Positions 33,301 to 43,924 of a DNA stretch of 64,000 bases are shown here, piece after piece. Positions within the stretch are counted from its first letter, which is position 1. Each line of letters opens with the position of its first letter. Position numbers and translations under genes: made by a program. Origin of the DNA: Pieris napi (lineage: Eukaryota; Arthropoda; Insecta; Lepidoptera; Pieridae); the NCBI RefSeq assembly GCF_905475465.1, contig NC_062241.1, positions 13,206,001-13,270,000 of the forward strand, written 5' to 3'. The notes under the pieces were generated by a model that did not search any database, was not told the origin of the DNA, and worked only from the letters and a program-made list of their open reading frames with translations.

Positions 33301-34963
33301 GCGGAATTGTGGATTGCCCGGAAACTTCAAAACGTATCATAAGTCGAACTCTCCAATTAAAAGGTTATGTCGCTACCATAATGACATTGCACACCTCGGC
33401 TAAGACCAGAATTACGACGCGGCACCGATAAGTCAATTAGTTTATTTCTGTTTATAGTTTTATTGACAAATAGTATTATCACTGTTTTGTGTTTTTGTTT
33501 GGTCGTGTCCGCATGATGTAGGGACGGCACCGCTTTTCATGTTTTCATATGTACGTCAATTTGTTTGTTTATATCTACATATCACAATCCAAATAAAAAA
33601 CCTTATTTAGGTAATTATTAAATTCAGCACTTAGCCAAAACGCTCAAGCTGCTCTTCAATGTTATATAATGATATCAATATAATTGGGTTCTACTACTTT
33701 TGTACTTCTTTTGTAACAAAAGCGGATCAAAAACACTTACACCGCCCACGTCGATTGAACCACTGTCAACTCCAAAAAGGTAATTTATCTGATATTAGCT
33801 AGAAAAGGAAATCTGCTACGATATTTATTAATTCTAGTATATAGATCTTTCGAATAAAGAGGAAACAGGTTCAGAAAAAACTATCAATAAGTTCTCTTAT
33901 CTCAAAAATGAGAAATCTCAGCAGAAAATAAGACATTTGTACGATGATCATATAAAAGCAGACGCAGACAGCCGATTTCACATTCACTCACCGTGAGAGA
34001 ATTAAATTGTCATGTTTTGTTCCGTTTTCTACGAGTTAAGAGTGAGATCGGCTTTCTGCCCCAGTCTCCGGAAGTTGGATCCGGAGAGCGCAGAGTAACG
34101 CAGCCCCATTGTCCGCAGGTGCCCGTCGGAAGACCTCGCCCAGGTACACCCACGACACGCCCCACACTCCGTCCATCTACCGTACATCTCACACGCACTC
34201 CACACTCACCCCACACTCACCCCACACTCACCTAACACTCACCCCACACCTTGTAATACGTCCGACGTCCTCGTCACTACTGGCATCTATTGTGTGAAAA
34301 GTTGCGCGAGGCTTTGCGGTAATGTGGTTTACAGTGTGTCTTCGAGTCGCTCACTCGCTTATCGAACGGTCGATCGTTTGTGTAATTATTTGTACGAATT
34401 CATCGCTTTATTTGTGAAAATGTCAATAATGAATAAATAAAATACATAATTTTCATCGGTCGACGAGCGTACGAGCGCCCGCATCGATATAAAGGTTTTT
34501 ATAAAGGAATCCAGGTCCCGGAGCGGCTTCGCTCCCGAGCACGTCGACGAAGGGCAGCCGCGAGCCTCGCCCGCGACCGTCGACGACCCCGTCTCCGCCG
34601 CCCTAGCCCCGCCGGGGACCGAAGCGTGAGTGTCTCGCTTCGCCCGTCGACCACCCGAACGATTCGATCTAAACGGGCTCTCGTCGCAGGCGGCTGGCCG
34701 AGAGCACGCCCGACCTGGTGCTGGACCTCCCGGCGAGACGCCGCGCCGCCGGCCCCGCGCCCTCCGACCCGCCGCCCCCCGCGAGCCCCGTGCCCGCGCG
34801 CAACACGCTGCGCGTCGCCGCCAAGTTCGCCGAGCTCACGCTCACCGGGGGCTCGCTGAAGCCCGCCCTCGCCGCCAAGCCGGCCCTGCTGCGCCGTCCG
34901 ACGCCGCACCCGGCGCGCCCGCCGCCCGCCCGCCCGGCGCTCCCCGACGACGCGGAGGACTAG
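15244..34963 (+). CDS. srGAP: SLIT-ROBO Rho GTPase-activating protein (srGAP): F-BAR plus RhoGAP
   Basis: Membrane-bending Rho-family GAP that acts below Robo receptors. Shared exons are 29429-29988, 30065-30736, 30815-31578, 31653-31766, 34119-34143, 34507-34625 and 34690-34963, with consistent phases. Either of two first exons (15244-15379 or 28310-28376) joins to 29429, giving 887 or 864 residues. The F-BAR/FX part spans roughly residues 47-330: IRTQLAEQAKAVEGRAD, YCRRRADLEHEYARALDKLA and, after a splice, AEYVLSLEAANATLQRYYLD. The RhoGAP domain (roughly 510-690) has QGVFRVSGSQVEMQALRAAF, including the arginine finger in GVFR, then CGLLKLYLRELRPPL and NMMDAWNLAICLGPTLLP. An acidic DDLDDDDEDEEPLEDDAG stretch and a Pro/Ala-rich tail (STPDLVLDL) follow. 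No SH3 domain is seen. Exon GC is very high. The 3' end converges on the zinc-finger gene at 35322. Confidence 0.9.
15380..18426 (+). other. First part of the long srGAP intron
   Basis: AT-rich intronic sequence. A GC-rich, CpG-containing patch at about 16315-16375 and an 11-bp inverted repeat (TGCCAGTTCTC and its complement, 16473-16512) stand out. No exon, RNA gene or recognisable element was found. Confidence 0.4.
18427..18942. mobile_element. MITE of about 516 bp with long inverted termini
   Basis: The left end GTGCCCTGTAAACGATCAAA is mirrored at the right end (TTTGATCGTTTACAGGGCAC, to 18942). The repeated words TTTGTCAAAC and GTTTGACAAA extend the inverted structure inward. No transposase is present. 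The flanks are TTAA on the left and TTTA on the right, so a TTAA-type target is possible but imperfect. Confidence 0.7.
19101..19436. repeat. Left 336-bp LTR-like direct repeat
   Basis: TGTTAGGGCTAGTTG at the start and AAAAGCTAACA at the end; it matches 26467-26802 at every base I compared. It is preceded by CATT. Confidence 0.85.
19797..21632. repeat. Hairpin-bearing satellite array inside the LARD-like element
   Basis: Dozens of units of roughly 40 bp. Most contain an inverted repeat of the form TATTGTGA, an 8-11 nt spacer, then TCACAATA; earlier units have CTACTGTGA and TCACAATAG. Alternating units with TTTTATCTCTTTACATTTAA give a dimer of about 83 bp. A block starting at 20304 recurs at 20731, a higher-order period of 427 bp. 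The array looks able to form a chain of stem-loops in single-stranded DNA or RNA. No coding potential. Confidence 0.85.
21633..24469. other. Middle of the LARD-like element, no gene seen
   Basis: AT-rich sequence with scattered short open frames, the longest 99 codons on the minus strand at 22678-22977. None resembles a known protein or a retroelement domain. I take them as chance. Confidence 0.4.
24470..25300. repeat. Degenerate AT-rich tandem repeats
   Basis: Words such as AGTCTGTAAAAATAAAACTT, ATTCAACTCACCAAA and CTCTAAAAAAAATGG recur at about 24,970 and 25,200, with looser copies from 24,530. This is a diverged tandem duplication with a spacing of roughly 230 bp and shorter internal subunits. 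Confidence 0.55.
25318..25659 (+). mobile_element. Probable non-autonomous Helitron
   Basis: It begins TCTTAATATATAAATTACG after an A, and has the GTCACGTTGTTTGTCC and ACCGAACCGATATCAA phrases common at the 5' ends of lepidopteran Helitron-like copies. It ends AAAAGCCGGTCTGCTAG followed by T, the canonical CTAG/T end with a short GC hairpin just before. No Rep/helicase is encoded. It lies inside the LARD-like element. Confidence 0.5.
26467..26802. repeat. Right 336-bp LTR-like direct repeat
   Basis: Same length as, and apparently identical to, 19101-19436; followed by CATT, which matches the four bases before the left copy. Confidence 0.85.
26803..28309 (+). other. srGAP intron and putative internal promoter region
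   Basis: Sequence between the LARD-like element and exon 1B. GC content rises sharply from about 28,200. A CACGTG E-box lies near 28,238 and a short CG-alternating tract just before it. This is a reasonable place for the promoter of the exon 1B transcript, but no TATA box or initiator is obvious. Confidence 0.35.
27732..27893 (+). other. Small open reading frame, 53 codons, one hydrophobic segment
   Basis: ATG at 27732 reads a basic N-terminus (MKSEFREPSTPRRPH), a hydrophobic stretch (LYLITIVEAILVVTTLL) and a short basic end, then TAG. The layout resembles a single-pass membrane microprotein, and the 5' part is more GC-rich than the intron around it. I do not recognise it. It may equally be chance or an untranslated exon of srGAP. 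Confidence 0.15.
28310..28376 (+). CDS. srGAP: Alternative first coding exon 1B of srGAP
   Basis: ATG at 28310 reads MFQCIVQPRPDWGPPDVANA then FP and stops in phase 1 at GTACGC. Joined to 29429 it gives Asp-Ile-Arg-Thr-Gln-Leu, which fits the F-BAR start of the family. It lies in a GC-rich, promoter-like stretch only 1.05 kb from the common exon, so it is probably the first exon of a shorter transcript. Confidence 0.65.
28377..29428 (+). other. srGAP intron with LINE-tail-like AT repeats
   Basis: An AAATAAATAAATAAA tract at about 28,825 followed by TCCTTTATTTGCCATG looks like the antisense 3' end of an old LINE (to about 29,030). The AT-dinucleotide run at 29,220-29,275 is simple sequence. 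Confidence 0.3.
31767..34118 (+). other. srGAP intron, 2.35 kb, no SH3 exon seen
   Basis: AT-rich intron between the acidic exon (ending 31766) and a 25-nt exon (34119-34143). It contains an antisense LINE 3' fragment (32525-32745). I looked for an SH3-coding exon (ALYDY-like and WW motifs) and found none; the exons of this gene are strikingly GC-rich and nothing similar appears here. Confidence 0.45.
32525..32745 (-). mobile_element. Antisense 3' fragment of a lepidopteran LINE
   Basis: AGTCAAAGTCAAAAATCATT followed by TATTTCATTTATCAGG and CACTTATGAACGTCAAAAA is a phrase I recognise as the 3' end of common lepidopteran LINEs seen in reverse. It is a 5'-truncated, non-coding copy. Confidence 0.45.
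34183..34252 (+). repeat. Minisatellite of about 10-11 bp units
   Basis: Repeats of CACACTCACC with small variations, about six units, shortly after the 25-nt srGAP exon. Confidence 0.7.
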
Positions 34964-35321
34964 GCCGCCGTCGTCTTTCACGAAGTCACCAGCGCACAAC
35001 GCGTCCTTCCTCCGACGACCGTATTTACAATGTTTAATTAATTAAGTGCTACTCTGTAAGCTTTAACGACGCCCGACTCGCCTCCGACGAGCCGAGTGAG
35101 TTGCCATTTTGAGATTATATTCTTCGCATTTCGTGTCATTGTGTATATTTTTGTACGCGAGCCGTGACTTTTGTATCGCGCGTAGGCTAATATATTTTTG
35201 TACGAATAAACGGTATCACTCGCTCGCTGTCTTTGTCCTCCTCTCTCTCGGCGAATGAAACACGGCACTGGTAATGAATAATAATTTATTAAGCGAACGA
35301 AACGGACGACGCCTCCGACGA
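34964..35321. other. Convergent 3' ends of srGAP and the zinc-finger gene
   Basis: The srGAP 3' UTR follows the stop at 34963 and contains AATAAA near 35205. On the opposite strand an AATAAA near 35283-35290 can serve the zinc-finger gene, whose stop is at 35324. The two signals are about 80 bp apart, so the transcripts probably end almost back to back or overlap slightly. Confidence 0.5.
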
Positions 35322-37706
35322 TCAGTAGCGCAGGCAGTGGTCGTGGTGCAGCGCGTGGTGCAGCTGAGGCGGCGGCGGCGGCGCGGCGTTCTCCTTGTCG
35401 CGCGCGTAGGGCGGCGGCGGCGCGCCGAAGTCGCTTAGCGGCGGCGGCTCGTACTCGTCGCCCGAGCCGTCCGACGCCTCCAGGTAGCCGAAGAGCCGCG
35501 CCGCACCCGCCGCGCGCGTCTCCCTCCGCCGACCGCCGCCCGGCGCCGAGCCCGCGGCCGGCCCCGCCGCCGCGGACGGGACGCCTCCGGCGGTCGCGCC
35601 GGCGACGCCGCCGCCGCTCGGCTGGGATCCGCTCGGGAAGCCGCCGCGCGCCACGCCGCTCGGCACTTTGAGGTTGCGGTTCTCGACGTGACTGTGGACA
35701 CAAAGAGAGACGCGTGAGTGCGTGGGGGGCTCAGGGTTCCGGGCGCCGGACGTGGCGGATACGCACTGGTGGTCGCGGAGGTGCGCGGCGAGGTGCGCGG
35801 CGTCGTCGGCGAGGAAGGGGCACTTGGCGCAGGCCTTCTTGTTGTGCACCTTGTGCACGTGCGTGGCCAGTCGCTCGGCGCGCGCCGCCTTGTACTCGCA
35901 CAGCGCGCACGCGAACGGCTTCAGGTGCGTGTTGAGGTGCCGCTTGAGGCACCAGTTGTCCACGCCAGACCACGCGCAGTAGCAGCACGCATAGCGCCGC
36001 TCGCTCTGAGGCTTTAACCGATTACCATTCTCCGTTATCCGTTTGGAGTGACTCGACGGATGGATTTTTATGTATTTATAAATAAATAAAATAATTACTT
36101 ACTGCCAAAGTTGCGTTTGTAAACATTATATATATACTTGTTCAAACAAAAGTTAGTCTCACATGAATTCATTATAAAAAGATATCTTTAGGATGTAGAT
36201 AGGTAAGCATATCTCTGGAACCGACTATGATTGTACGCCAGAAACTGTGGCCTTGGCGTACATCTTGAAAAATGTTATATACCTTCCCTACCTGAACCTT
36301 TTCATAAGTGTTTAGTAGTGGTACTCGTATGTTTACTTCCTTGCAGTAGTTTTTGAGTTTTTCGCAAACACTTGTTATTATATTTGACATTAAAGTCTAA
36401 AACCCGTCTCATTATCGAGCTCTGCAACAAACCGAACCGCGGCTGACGAAGAAGTTAGATGAATAGATGAGCTTACTTTTCGCCGCACGGGGATGGGTGC
36501 GGCGGTTTTGTGGGAGGCGGCCGCGCTCTCGGCCTTGGCGAGCGGAGCGCGTTCCGCCTTGACCGGCGCGGGTCGACAGTCGGGCTGAGTCGCCACCGGT
36601 GAACCCATTGTGCCTTCCGTCGCGGCCTTGCCGCCTCCGCCCGAATATTGCGCAGCGCCGCTGGACACCACGCCCGCCGCCGCGCCTTTCCCGCTCGCCC
36701 GGCGGATGCGGTTCAGGTCGTACGGCTGATCGCGGTGCATGCGAAGGAAGTGTTTCTTGACGTGGTCGGCCCGGTTGAATTGTTTCTGACAGAGATAACA
36801 GTGGAAGGGTTTTTCATCGCGGTGAATGTTCTCGTGGCGCGTGAACAGGTCGCGGCGGTCTGTCGCGTACGGACACGAGCCACAGGCGTACCGCTTGCCG
36901 ACCTCGGCGGCGTTGCCGCCGGCCGTCGCCGCGACGCTCTCCCCGACGGGGAGGCTCTCGCCGGCACCCGCGTTAACGCCGCCGGCGTTCCCCGTCGATC
37001 TTCTCTCGGTTCGAGCCGCTTCCACCTGAAATTATGAGGGATCGTGGTGAGACGCGGGCGACGAGACAGGGCCATAGAGGCGAGCGTGACACACCTTGGT
37101 CTTGAGGCGCTGCAGATAGCGCGTGAGATCGTCGAGGGCGGGGTTGTCTCTGAGCAGGTGGTCGGCGGCCGCGGGGTCGGAGTGGTGGTCCCGCGCCAGA
37201 TGGTGTCGAACGGCGCGGGCCCATCCGCTGGCAAATCCGCAGCCGGCCAGCGGACACTGGAAGGCGCGCGCCTGCGAGTGCGTGCCGAGCCAATGCTCGG
37301 CGACGCGCGCCAGAAAACCGACACATTCGCACTCGGTGCACTTGAAGAGCCGTTGCGCTGGGTTGTAGGCGGCGATGCGCGAGTGCGCCCACGCCAGCGG
37401 CTCCTCGGCGGCCGTCCAGCGGTCCTCGGCCGTGGGATCGGTGCGCGGCGTGAAGTTGGCCTGAAGGATGCCCGGGGGCGGGAAGCCGTTCTGCATGAGC
37501 GCGGCGAGGCCCCAGGCCGTGATGTGCTCCTCGGGCCGCATCTCGTCCTCGGGCAGCTCGCGCTCGGCCGCCGGGAACTCGACGCCCACGACGCCGCTGA
37601 TGCCGACGCCGACGGTCGCCTCTTCGCCGTACAGCTTTTTGGTTATCTCCTTGAACATATCCTCGCAGTCCATCGCGAGAGAGGCCACGCCGGCGCCGCC
37701 GTCCAT
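35322..37706 (-). CDS. C2H2 zinc-finger protein with seven fingers (possibly charlatan/REST-like)
   Basis: Four minus-strand exons: 37706-37095, 37025-36477, 36005-35767 and 35691-35322, joined in phase, 589 residues. Fingers in order: FKCTECECVGF..., FQCPLAGCGFASG..., YACGSCPYATDRRDLF..., FHCYLCQKQFNRADHVKKHF, YACCYCAWSGVDNWCLKRHL, FACALCEYKAARAERL..., and KACAKCPFLADDAAHL.... All have the Cys-Cys-His-His pattern. Fingers 5-7 are tightly packed like a DNA-binding block. The C-terminus is Gly/Ala/Pro-rich and ends QLHHALHHDHCLRY. The start at 37706 (MDGGAGVASLAMDCEDMFKE) could instead be the internal MDCEDMF. It is presumably a nuclear transcription factor. The finger series reminds me of the neural repressor charlatan (REST-like) of insects, but I am not sure enough to name it. 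Confidence 0.8.
36172..36390 (-). other. 72-codon open frame in an intron of the zinc-finger gene
   Basis: Minus-strand frame with ATG at 36390 and coding-like composition (VQVGKVYNIFQDVRQGHSFW, then TIIVGSRDMLTYL). It resembles, weakly, the short OB-fold-like proteins often carried by insect mobile elements. It is not in phase with a splice to the host gene and is probably a transposon relic. Confidence 0.2.
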
Positions 37707-39524
37707 TCTCGGCCTTCGGCGGCTCCGCGCGAACGCGGAAGGCTCGGAGTCGGCGGCCGCGGCCGCGCCGCGAGGCCGCCGACGCGTCGCCCCGATCGGG
37801 ACACGGGCGCGAAATGCGGGAGGCGGGTGGGGGTCCGCCTACTCGTTCGGGTGCCGGGTGCTGGCCGCGCGGCGGGTGCGAGCTAACTAGGCGGCGGCGG
37901 CCGGCTGCGCCGACATCGATCGCCTTTGCGCGCGCCGTCCGCCTCACCGCCCGAGCCCCTGCCGCCCGCCGCGTCGCTATCGACCCGCGACCCACGCTTA
38001 CCTAGCTTTTCCCTTTTCTATGGAGAATAAGTTACTACTCAATTTCACTAGAAAGTATATTAATATAATAACCTTATTATAACTGGTAACTAAAATTAAC
38101 TCTATGAAAATACAAGAATGCAGTTCTGTTCTACTACCCAATCGGTATCGGTAGAATCGTCATAGTTGTTTCTAAAATAAATTCCTAATCGGCGAGGTCT
38201 GCCCGACTATTGGCACTCCACAACCAAAGTATATATTTCACTTATATCCATTTTTATTCTGCAATGTATGAAAAAGTACATAAAAGAAAGCATTATGGTT
38301 CGACTAACCCGTGCACTCGACATTTGCTGTATTTTGATTTTGACTATACTAATGGTAAATTGATTACCGATTGCTTATTTCTATAACAGCGCTGTTAGGC
38401 ACTAGGTGTAGTGAGAATATGGGTCGATGGGGGCAGGGGGTGGTTCTCGTGAATGAATTAAACGCCCCTAACAAAGCCCCCGAGAGTCGACCATGCCTAC
38501 ATCGACAGCTAGGACGGACATTAAAAATTTAAGACGCACCGACGACCTACTTAAGTTAGTTTTTTCGCAGCTAATTAAAAATATATCGTGATTCGATTTT
38601 TTCAAAGCTTCACTAACGTAACATAAAAATTTCAAAATTATCAAGGAACGTAAGTACATAGGTACGTAATGATTATTTAAGAATCAAGGTAATCAACTGA
38701 TTAATTTAACTAAATTGAGCTCGAAATATACAGTAATTGTCGCCTACGCGACGAACGAAGTCACCTAGCCCGTATCGATACCGAATAAGTTATCATACTA
38801 TATTTTCCTACCGATTAAACAAATACTTCAATAAAAACATCGCAACGCGCCTATAGTTTTCAGACATGAATGAAAATGGCCGATGGCGCGAAGAGCTCGT
38901 ACAAAATCGATAGGCGCCGGCGAGTGTGCGGCGAGTGTAGGCGCGCTGCGGGCCTAGTTCATCGACCTGCGCGGCGGAGTCGACGCGCGTGCGCGGCGGG
39001 GGCGGCGGAGTTCGGCGTCAGTCGCGCCCCGGCCGCGGCCTCTTCCGTCAGTCCGCGCCATGCCGCGCCCGCGACGCCGCTAGCGCGGGCGTGGCCGGCC
39101 CGCCGCCCGCCCAGCCCGCCTAAAGCGGGCCGTGTGAAGCCGTGCCGTGCCGATATCCATTCGACGCATCGCGACTGCGAGTTTGCCGCCATGCTGTCCG
39201 GGGATTCGCTCTAGGAAGCGCTGGTGTCTTCGAATTCGGCCGGAGCCGTCGGTATGTCCCGTCCCGATCAGACAGCGGTGTCGACGTTCGCATGAACCGC
39301 AGCGAGCCCCGCTTTCCTCTTCTCAACTCTAGGTTCAGACGAGCGTGGCGCGGGTCTTCTGGCCCGCGGAGCAGGCTGACGAGCGCGCGCAGATCGGCCT
39401 CGGCCGTGAGATGACACATTTTATATCCCTGTCTCTCTCTATCTCTCTCGTTGAGGCCGCTAGTTGATGATACACACGCCACGATATCATGGGAGGGTGC
39501 CATGTTTAGTGGAAAGCGTAAATA
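37707..39524. other. Divergent upstream region of the zinc-finger and RGS genes
   Basis: GC- and CpG-rich blocks at 37,707-38,000 and 38,870-39,420 flank an AT-rich middle. These are probably the 5' UTR/promoter of the zinc-finger gene (-) and of the RGS gene (+). No convincing coding exon was found; open frames here are GC-driven. Confidence 0.4.
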
Positions 39525-40909
39525 ATGAAGAACAATGCGTTGCAGATGTGCAGCGTGTCGGTGCCGCGCGGCCCGGCCGCCGCCGCCGCTAAGCCTTGCT
39601 GTCTCTGCTGGTGCTGTTGCTGCTCCTGCTCCTGGTGGGTAATCGCACCGTACCCCCACTTTTTGTTTTATATGGTTACGCGATTGTCAACTGCTGAAAA
39701 ATATAATTTAACACTACTATTACTGTCCAGACCCGACCGCCAAGGCTAATATAACACAGCACTAAGCACTACATTTCCTCCCAATAATAATTAGGCGCCT
39801 GGTCTTAATTTAAGAGCAAACTTGTCACCGACAAAATATTCTCGGATGATGGATGGATCGCGTACGCGCCGAACGTGCGTGAAATAGTTTAGAAAGGCAA
39901 ACGTTTTATATATCTTTTGAAGTAACTAAGTTCCGTCCTAGTTGCCCTTCATACACACACCAGTGTTGTGTCACTGACAGTTTTCTACACCTCGATAAAT
40001 GTATTTTAAAAAACATAAAATACAACCTAGAGTAGTTTTAAAATATTATATATGGGAAGAATATTGTTTCACAATTTTTCTGTTCTTTAATATTAGATTA
40101 TTATTTTAGTGAAATATGTTGCTTTACACATTTTTTACACTTGTTCCTTTGGCAAGTGACCATTTGCTTTGAAGCGTTCGAGACAATGAGCTAAATGTGA
40201 TGTATCGTTTCAGGGCTAAGTGGTAAGTGCGGCCCTCGGCGCCTCACCCCCCGTTCCCTTCTACACGCGCGACGTAAGTGGTGGGTAAGTGTGACTTATA
40301 ATACGAGCGTAAGCGATAAAAGCTGGGACTGTGCAGGTTGGCGGCGCGCGGGCCCGACGGCGGCCCCGGCAGGAAGCCGCGCGACCCCGGCACTTCGCCC
40401 TCCGAGCCGCTGCTCGACGGAGACGCGCCGTGAGTAGCCGCCCCTCGCGCTCCTCCGCCCTTCGGCCCCTCGCACGCTCACCTGCGTATCGTTGCAGGCC
40501 CACGCTCGACGAGATCCGCGGCTGGGGCGAGTCGTTCGAGCGGTTGATGCGCAGCGCCGCCGGCCGCAAAGTGTTCCGCGACTTTCTCCGCGGCGAGTAC
40601 TCCGAGGAGAACATCATGTTCTGGCTGGCTTGCGAGGAGCTCAAGCGCGAGACGGACCCCGATGCCGTGGAGGAGAAGGCGCGCTTCATCTACGAGGACT
40701 ACATCTCGATCCTGTCGCCCAAGGAGGTGTCGCTGGACTCGCGCGTGCGAGAGACGGTCAACCGCAACATGGTGGAGCCGACGCCGCACACCTTCGACGA
40801 GGCGCAGCTGCAGATCTACACGCTCATGCACCGCGACTCCTACCCGCGCTTCGTCAACTCGCCGCTCTACAAGGCGCTGGCCCGGTTGCCCGCCGCGAAC
40901 TCTGAGTGA
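39525..40909 (+). CDS. RGS protein of the RZ family (RGS17/19/20-like) with cysteine string
   Basis: GTPase-activating protein for G-alpha subunits of the Gi/o/z group. Exons 39525-39634, (40214-40222), 40337-40429 and 40498-40909 give 207 residues with the 9-nt microexon or 204 without. Exon 1 ends in a cysteine string (CCLCWCCCCSCSW), the palmitoylated membrane anchor that defines the RZ subfamily. The last exon is a complete RGS domain: WGESFERLMRSAAGRKVFRD, EYSEENIMFWLACEELKRE, ISILSPKEVSLDSRVRETV, DEAQLQIYTLMHRDSYPRF, ending at TGA 40909. The start is fixed by an in-frame stop just upstream of ATG 39525. The Drosophila relative is Dhit (double hit). AATAAA near 41183 may end the transcript. 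Confidence 0.92.
40214..40222 (+). other. Putative 9-nt microexon of the RGS gene
   Basis: GGCTAAGTG is bounded by a strong acceptor (TATCGTTTCAG) and a perfect donor (GTAAGT). Its length and phase insert Trp/Ala/Lys-Trp without changing frame: exon 1 ends ...TG (phase 2), this piece ends ...TG, and the next exon begins G TTG. Confidence 0.45.
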
Positions 40910-41199
40910 CGCCCGGTGTACATAGTACTTCCCACTTCGACGTAAGGTAGTTAATTATCATTGAACGGGTACTAATTTTGTATATAGTTAGGTAAGTGAC
41001 GCGCGAAAGAGAGGCGCGGGCGGCGCCGAGACGACTCCGCCGCGCCCCTCGGCCCCTTTCCCTCCGACCCCTTCCTTTCTCGCCCCTTCTCCCCTCGCCC
41101 CCTTCCACCCTACGAAACCCTCCCGTCTGCATTGCTCGAAAGCAATAATGGTGGACCAAATAAGTTTGCCAGTGAGTCAACGAATAAATCTGTTCATGT

Positions 41200-43900
41200 A
41201 TTTCGGTGTTTCATTCTGTGCGAGTTCTCGATTTATCTTCTAAATGAAATTGGCGCTAAGGCTGTTTCAATATTGTAACTTTTTAGCAACTGCCCGCGAA
41301 CTCGCCACTTAAAAGTATTTATGTACGACGAGAGGCGATATGAGCAGTAAATGTTTCTTAAGAATAAAGAATAAAAGGAGATACATAATAATGTATCGTA
41401 AAATTAAAAGTAGTAATACTAAACTCGATACAAAGAAACTATTCTCCATTTTTTATAAGAAATATAAATTTTCTTATACCAAAAGTTGTGTTTAAATTCT
41501 CTAAACCCTCCGCTGTAACCCTTCAACGTGATGAAAACAAGTAAGATGAAAACAATTATGAATAACCTATTATTATGACATTATAAAAATGCATATGTGA
41601 CCACACATAACGGTTCAAAAGACGTTGACGCAACTCGTTTTAAGAAGCAGTATTAGGCCCCGAAGACATAAGTTGATATGTTCTCGATTACAACAAACTG
41701 AGGACGAACTGAGCTTCGTGTCTACTGACTTTGAACGAGTTTAAAGAAAATGTTATAGGTATTAAAATTAAATTATGACTTTAAAGAAATATAATATAAT
41801 ATAGTTGACATATTTGTAATTTCTAGGAGCGAGAATGTAAAATGAATTAAAATGAATGAATGAAATAAGACAGAATTTATTGGCAACAATTGTTTGTGAA
41901 CTGGTTTTCAGACTGGTAAAAGATTACCTCTGTGTTTTGGTCTGCCACGTTACAAAATCTGTTCACCTGGAGGTGGTGGCGTCACTCAGCACATCACTCA
42001 GTTTTTGCCAATTATTAGTTACACCCTCAATTTTAAAATTTCTTAGTGAGTGTTTGTGCATATTCTGAACTATTTTAAAGGCAAAGTATTAGTAGGTAAT
42101 ATCAAGATTATCAGTCTAATATACTAATTTCCTCTTTATCCTTACAACTGACAACTGTGTGCCTTTCTTCATGTTATGAATATATCGAAATGAAGTATGT
42201 ACTCAGGGCTTTTTATTTAAGATAAAATAGTGCCCAATGGCCACCGAACCGTTATTTCTGATATAAACAGTGTGTAGAACGTTTAATTTTGTCATAAAAA
42301 TAAATGTGAAATTTATTATATTGTTCATTAATTAAACTGCATAAAATAATAAGGCTTATTATATAATATTCTAAATTTCTGCTAAGCAATGTAATTCATG
42401 CAGTTACTCCATAAATTGATACTATGACGTGCAGGTAAGTAAATTTAAAATAAATAAATAATATTATATTGTTTTTAAGCATGTATATATAATAGAATAA
42501 TGTTCAATTAATAATTGTATTATTCATACAATAATAATAATAACAATATATTTAGAAATATAAATAAATTATCCTATACAATAAACTTAAAGTAACACAA
42601 GAATAACAATGAAAATTGTCATAAAATAATTATACTTGTCCCACTGTATTTAAAATACATTACTCTGCTTGATTTTTCTTCTTAACAATAATTCTGTTAC
42701 GCTTTTATAATTGACTGAATGGTAAGCATTGAGACTGGTCATCCTCCACCTCATACGTGACAATTTCCACTGATGGCTGTAATACAATGATTATGTTTAA
42801 AGTGCAAATAGAGAAATGTGTTTGGTGGAAGCTGTATTAACACAACAATATTGGATAGCAATATTTATGGTAAAGTTAAGGCAAACAATAGAAAACCTTC
42901 AAAAACCATATAAAAGCTTTAAAAAGGATAAACTTAAGTGCAGTGTAGTATCTTAATGTAAGTTTTATTAAAACTTTTGTATACAAAATACAAAATCAAT
43001 GTAAAATATTTTAACAAATCAAATCAATACTTACTTGGCTTACTTTTTTCATCGTCAGTAGTCGATTTAGTGCAGTGAATAAAACTATGCGGAAACTAAT
43101 ATTTCTTAGACCCAAAATCCCATGTAAGGTGAGTGGGGGGAAGCTTGAACGGTTTTTAAAGAGATGAGCAGAGTTGTGTTTGAACCTCTTGTAGAACAAT
43201 AAATATTAACCTGTACTAATTTATGGCTTTGCATAGTATAGAGCAAAAACTACACTTTTCTATCGTATAATAAATAACATATTGTTTAATCTGTTCCAAG
43301 ATAGAGAAAATAAGTAAATAAAAAAATAAAGATACGACTACAAAATAGGGTAAAGATGAAAACGTGACGGAAAGATTGACATTTTTCTAAAATCGTTAAA
43401 ATTAATGTGAGATGTCGCCAACGGTTTTAAGCCCATAGCTTTTAATGACTTGAAAACTCACGTCTGACATTAGTAAAAAAAATACCTTTATTTAACAAAG
43501 ATACAGGTAATTGTTTGTTTTTTATATATCAATCTTACCCCAACGGGAAAAGATTGAAACGGACGTTTTCAAACTTTTGCCATCGGGTACTTCTTTTCTA
43601 GATAGCTATTATTATTATTCAGTTTGGATCGTGCCGGCGGATTATTAAGAGAAACACGTGTTTACTTCGTAAATGTATATTGGCAACTAATCTTAATCGT
43701 AAAGATAATCGAGGCTACGTTTTTAGGTTTAAAATCGCAAAACAACCACTATCGACCACATTTCAAATTAAGAAAATTTATAGGTGCTTACATGCTTTGA
43801 GTTTGCTTCTACAACTTTCATTAAGGTATCGGTATATGGTGCGGTCAGAAAGAAATTATACAAAGAAGTAAGAACAATAGTAAAATAATAAATGTTAACC
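41200..43900. other. AT-rich gene-poor stretch
   Basis: From the RGS 3' end to the retroelement zone. Apart from the BEL/Pao integrase relic at about 41,925-42,030 I see no gene, RNA or clear repeat; short frames such as 43011-43199 (-) and 43680-43871 (+) look like chance. Confidence 0.4.
41925..42030 (+). pseudogene. BEL/Pao integrase core relic
   Basis: The frame reads LVCHVTKSVHLEVVASLSTS, the segment around the first catalytic region of BEL/Pao integrases. Flanking sequence is unrecognisable, so only about 100 bp survive. Orientation is opposite to the BEL/Pao remains at 43.9-45.4 kb. Confidence 0.55.
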
Positions 43901-43924
43901 ACTATATAGCACTAATCTATTTCG

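Noticed and set aside
38870..39414. Open frames on both strands in the GC-rich region upstream of RGS
   Set aside because: Arg/Ala/Pro-rich composition driven by GC content, no domain, and no splice link to the RGS exons; more likely promoter and 5' UTR.
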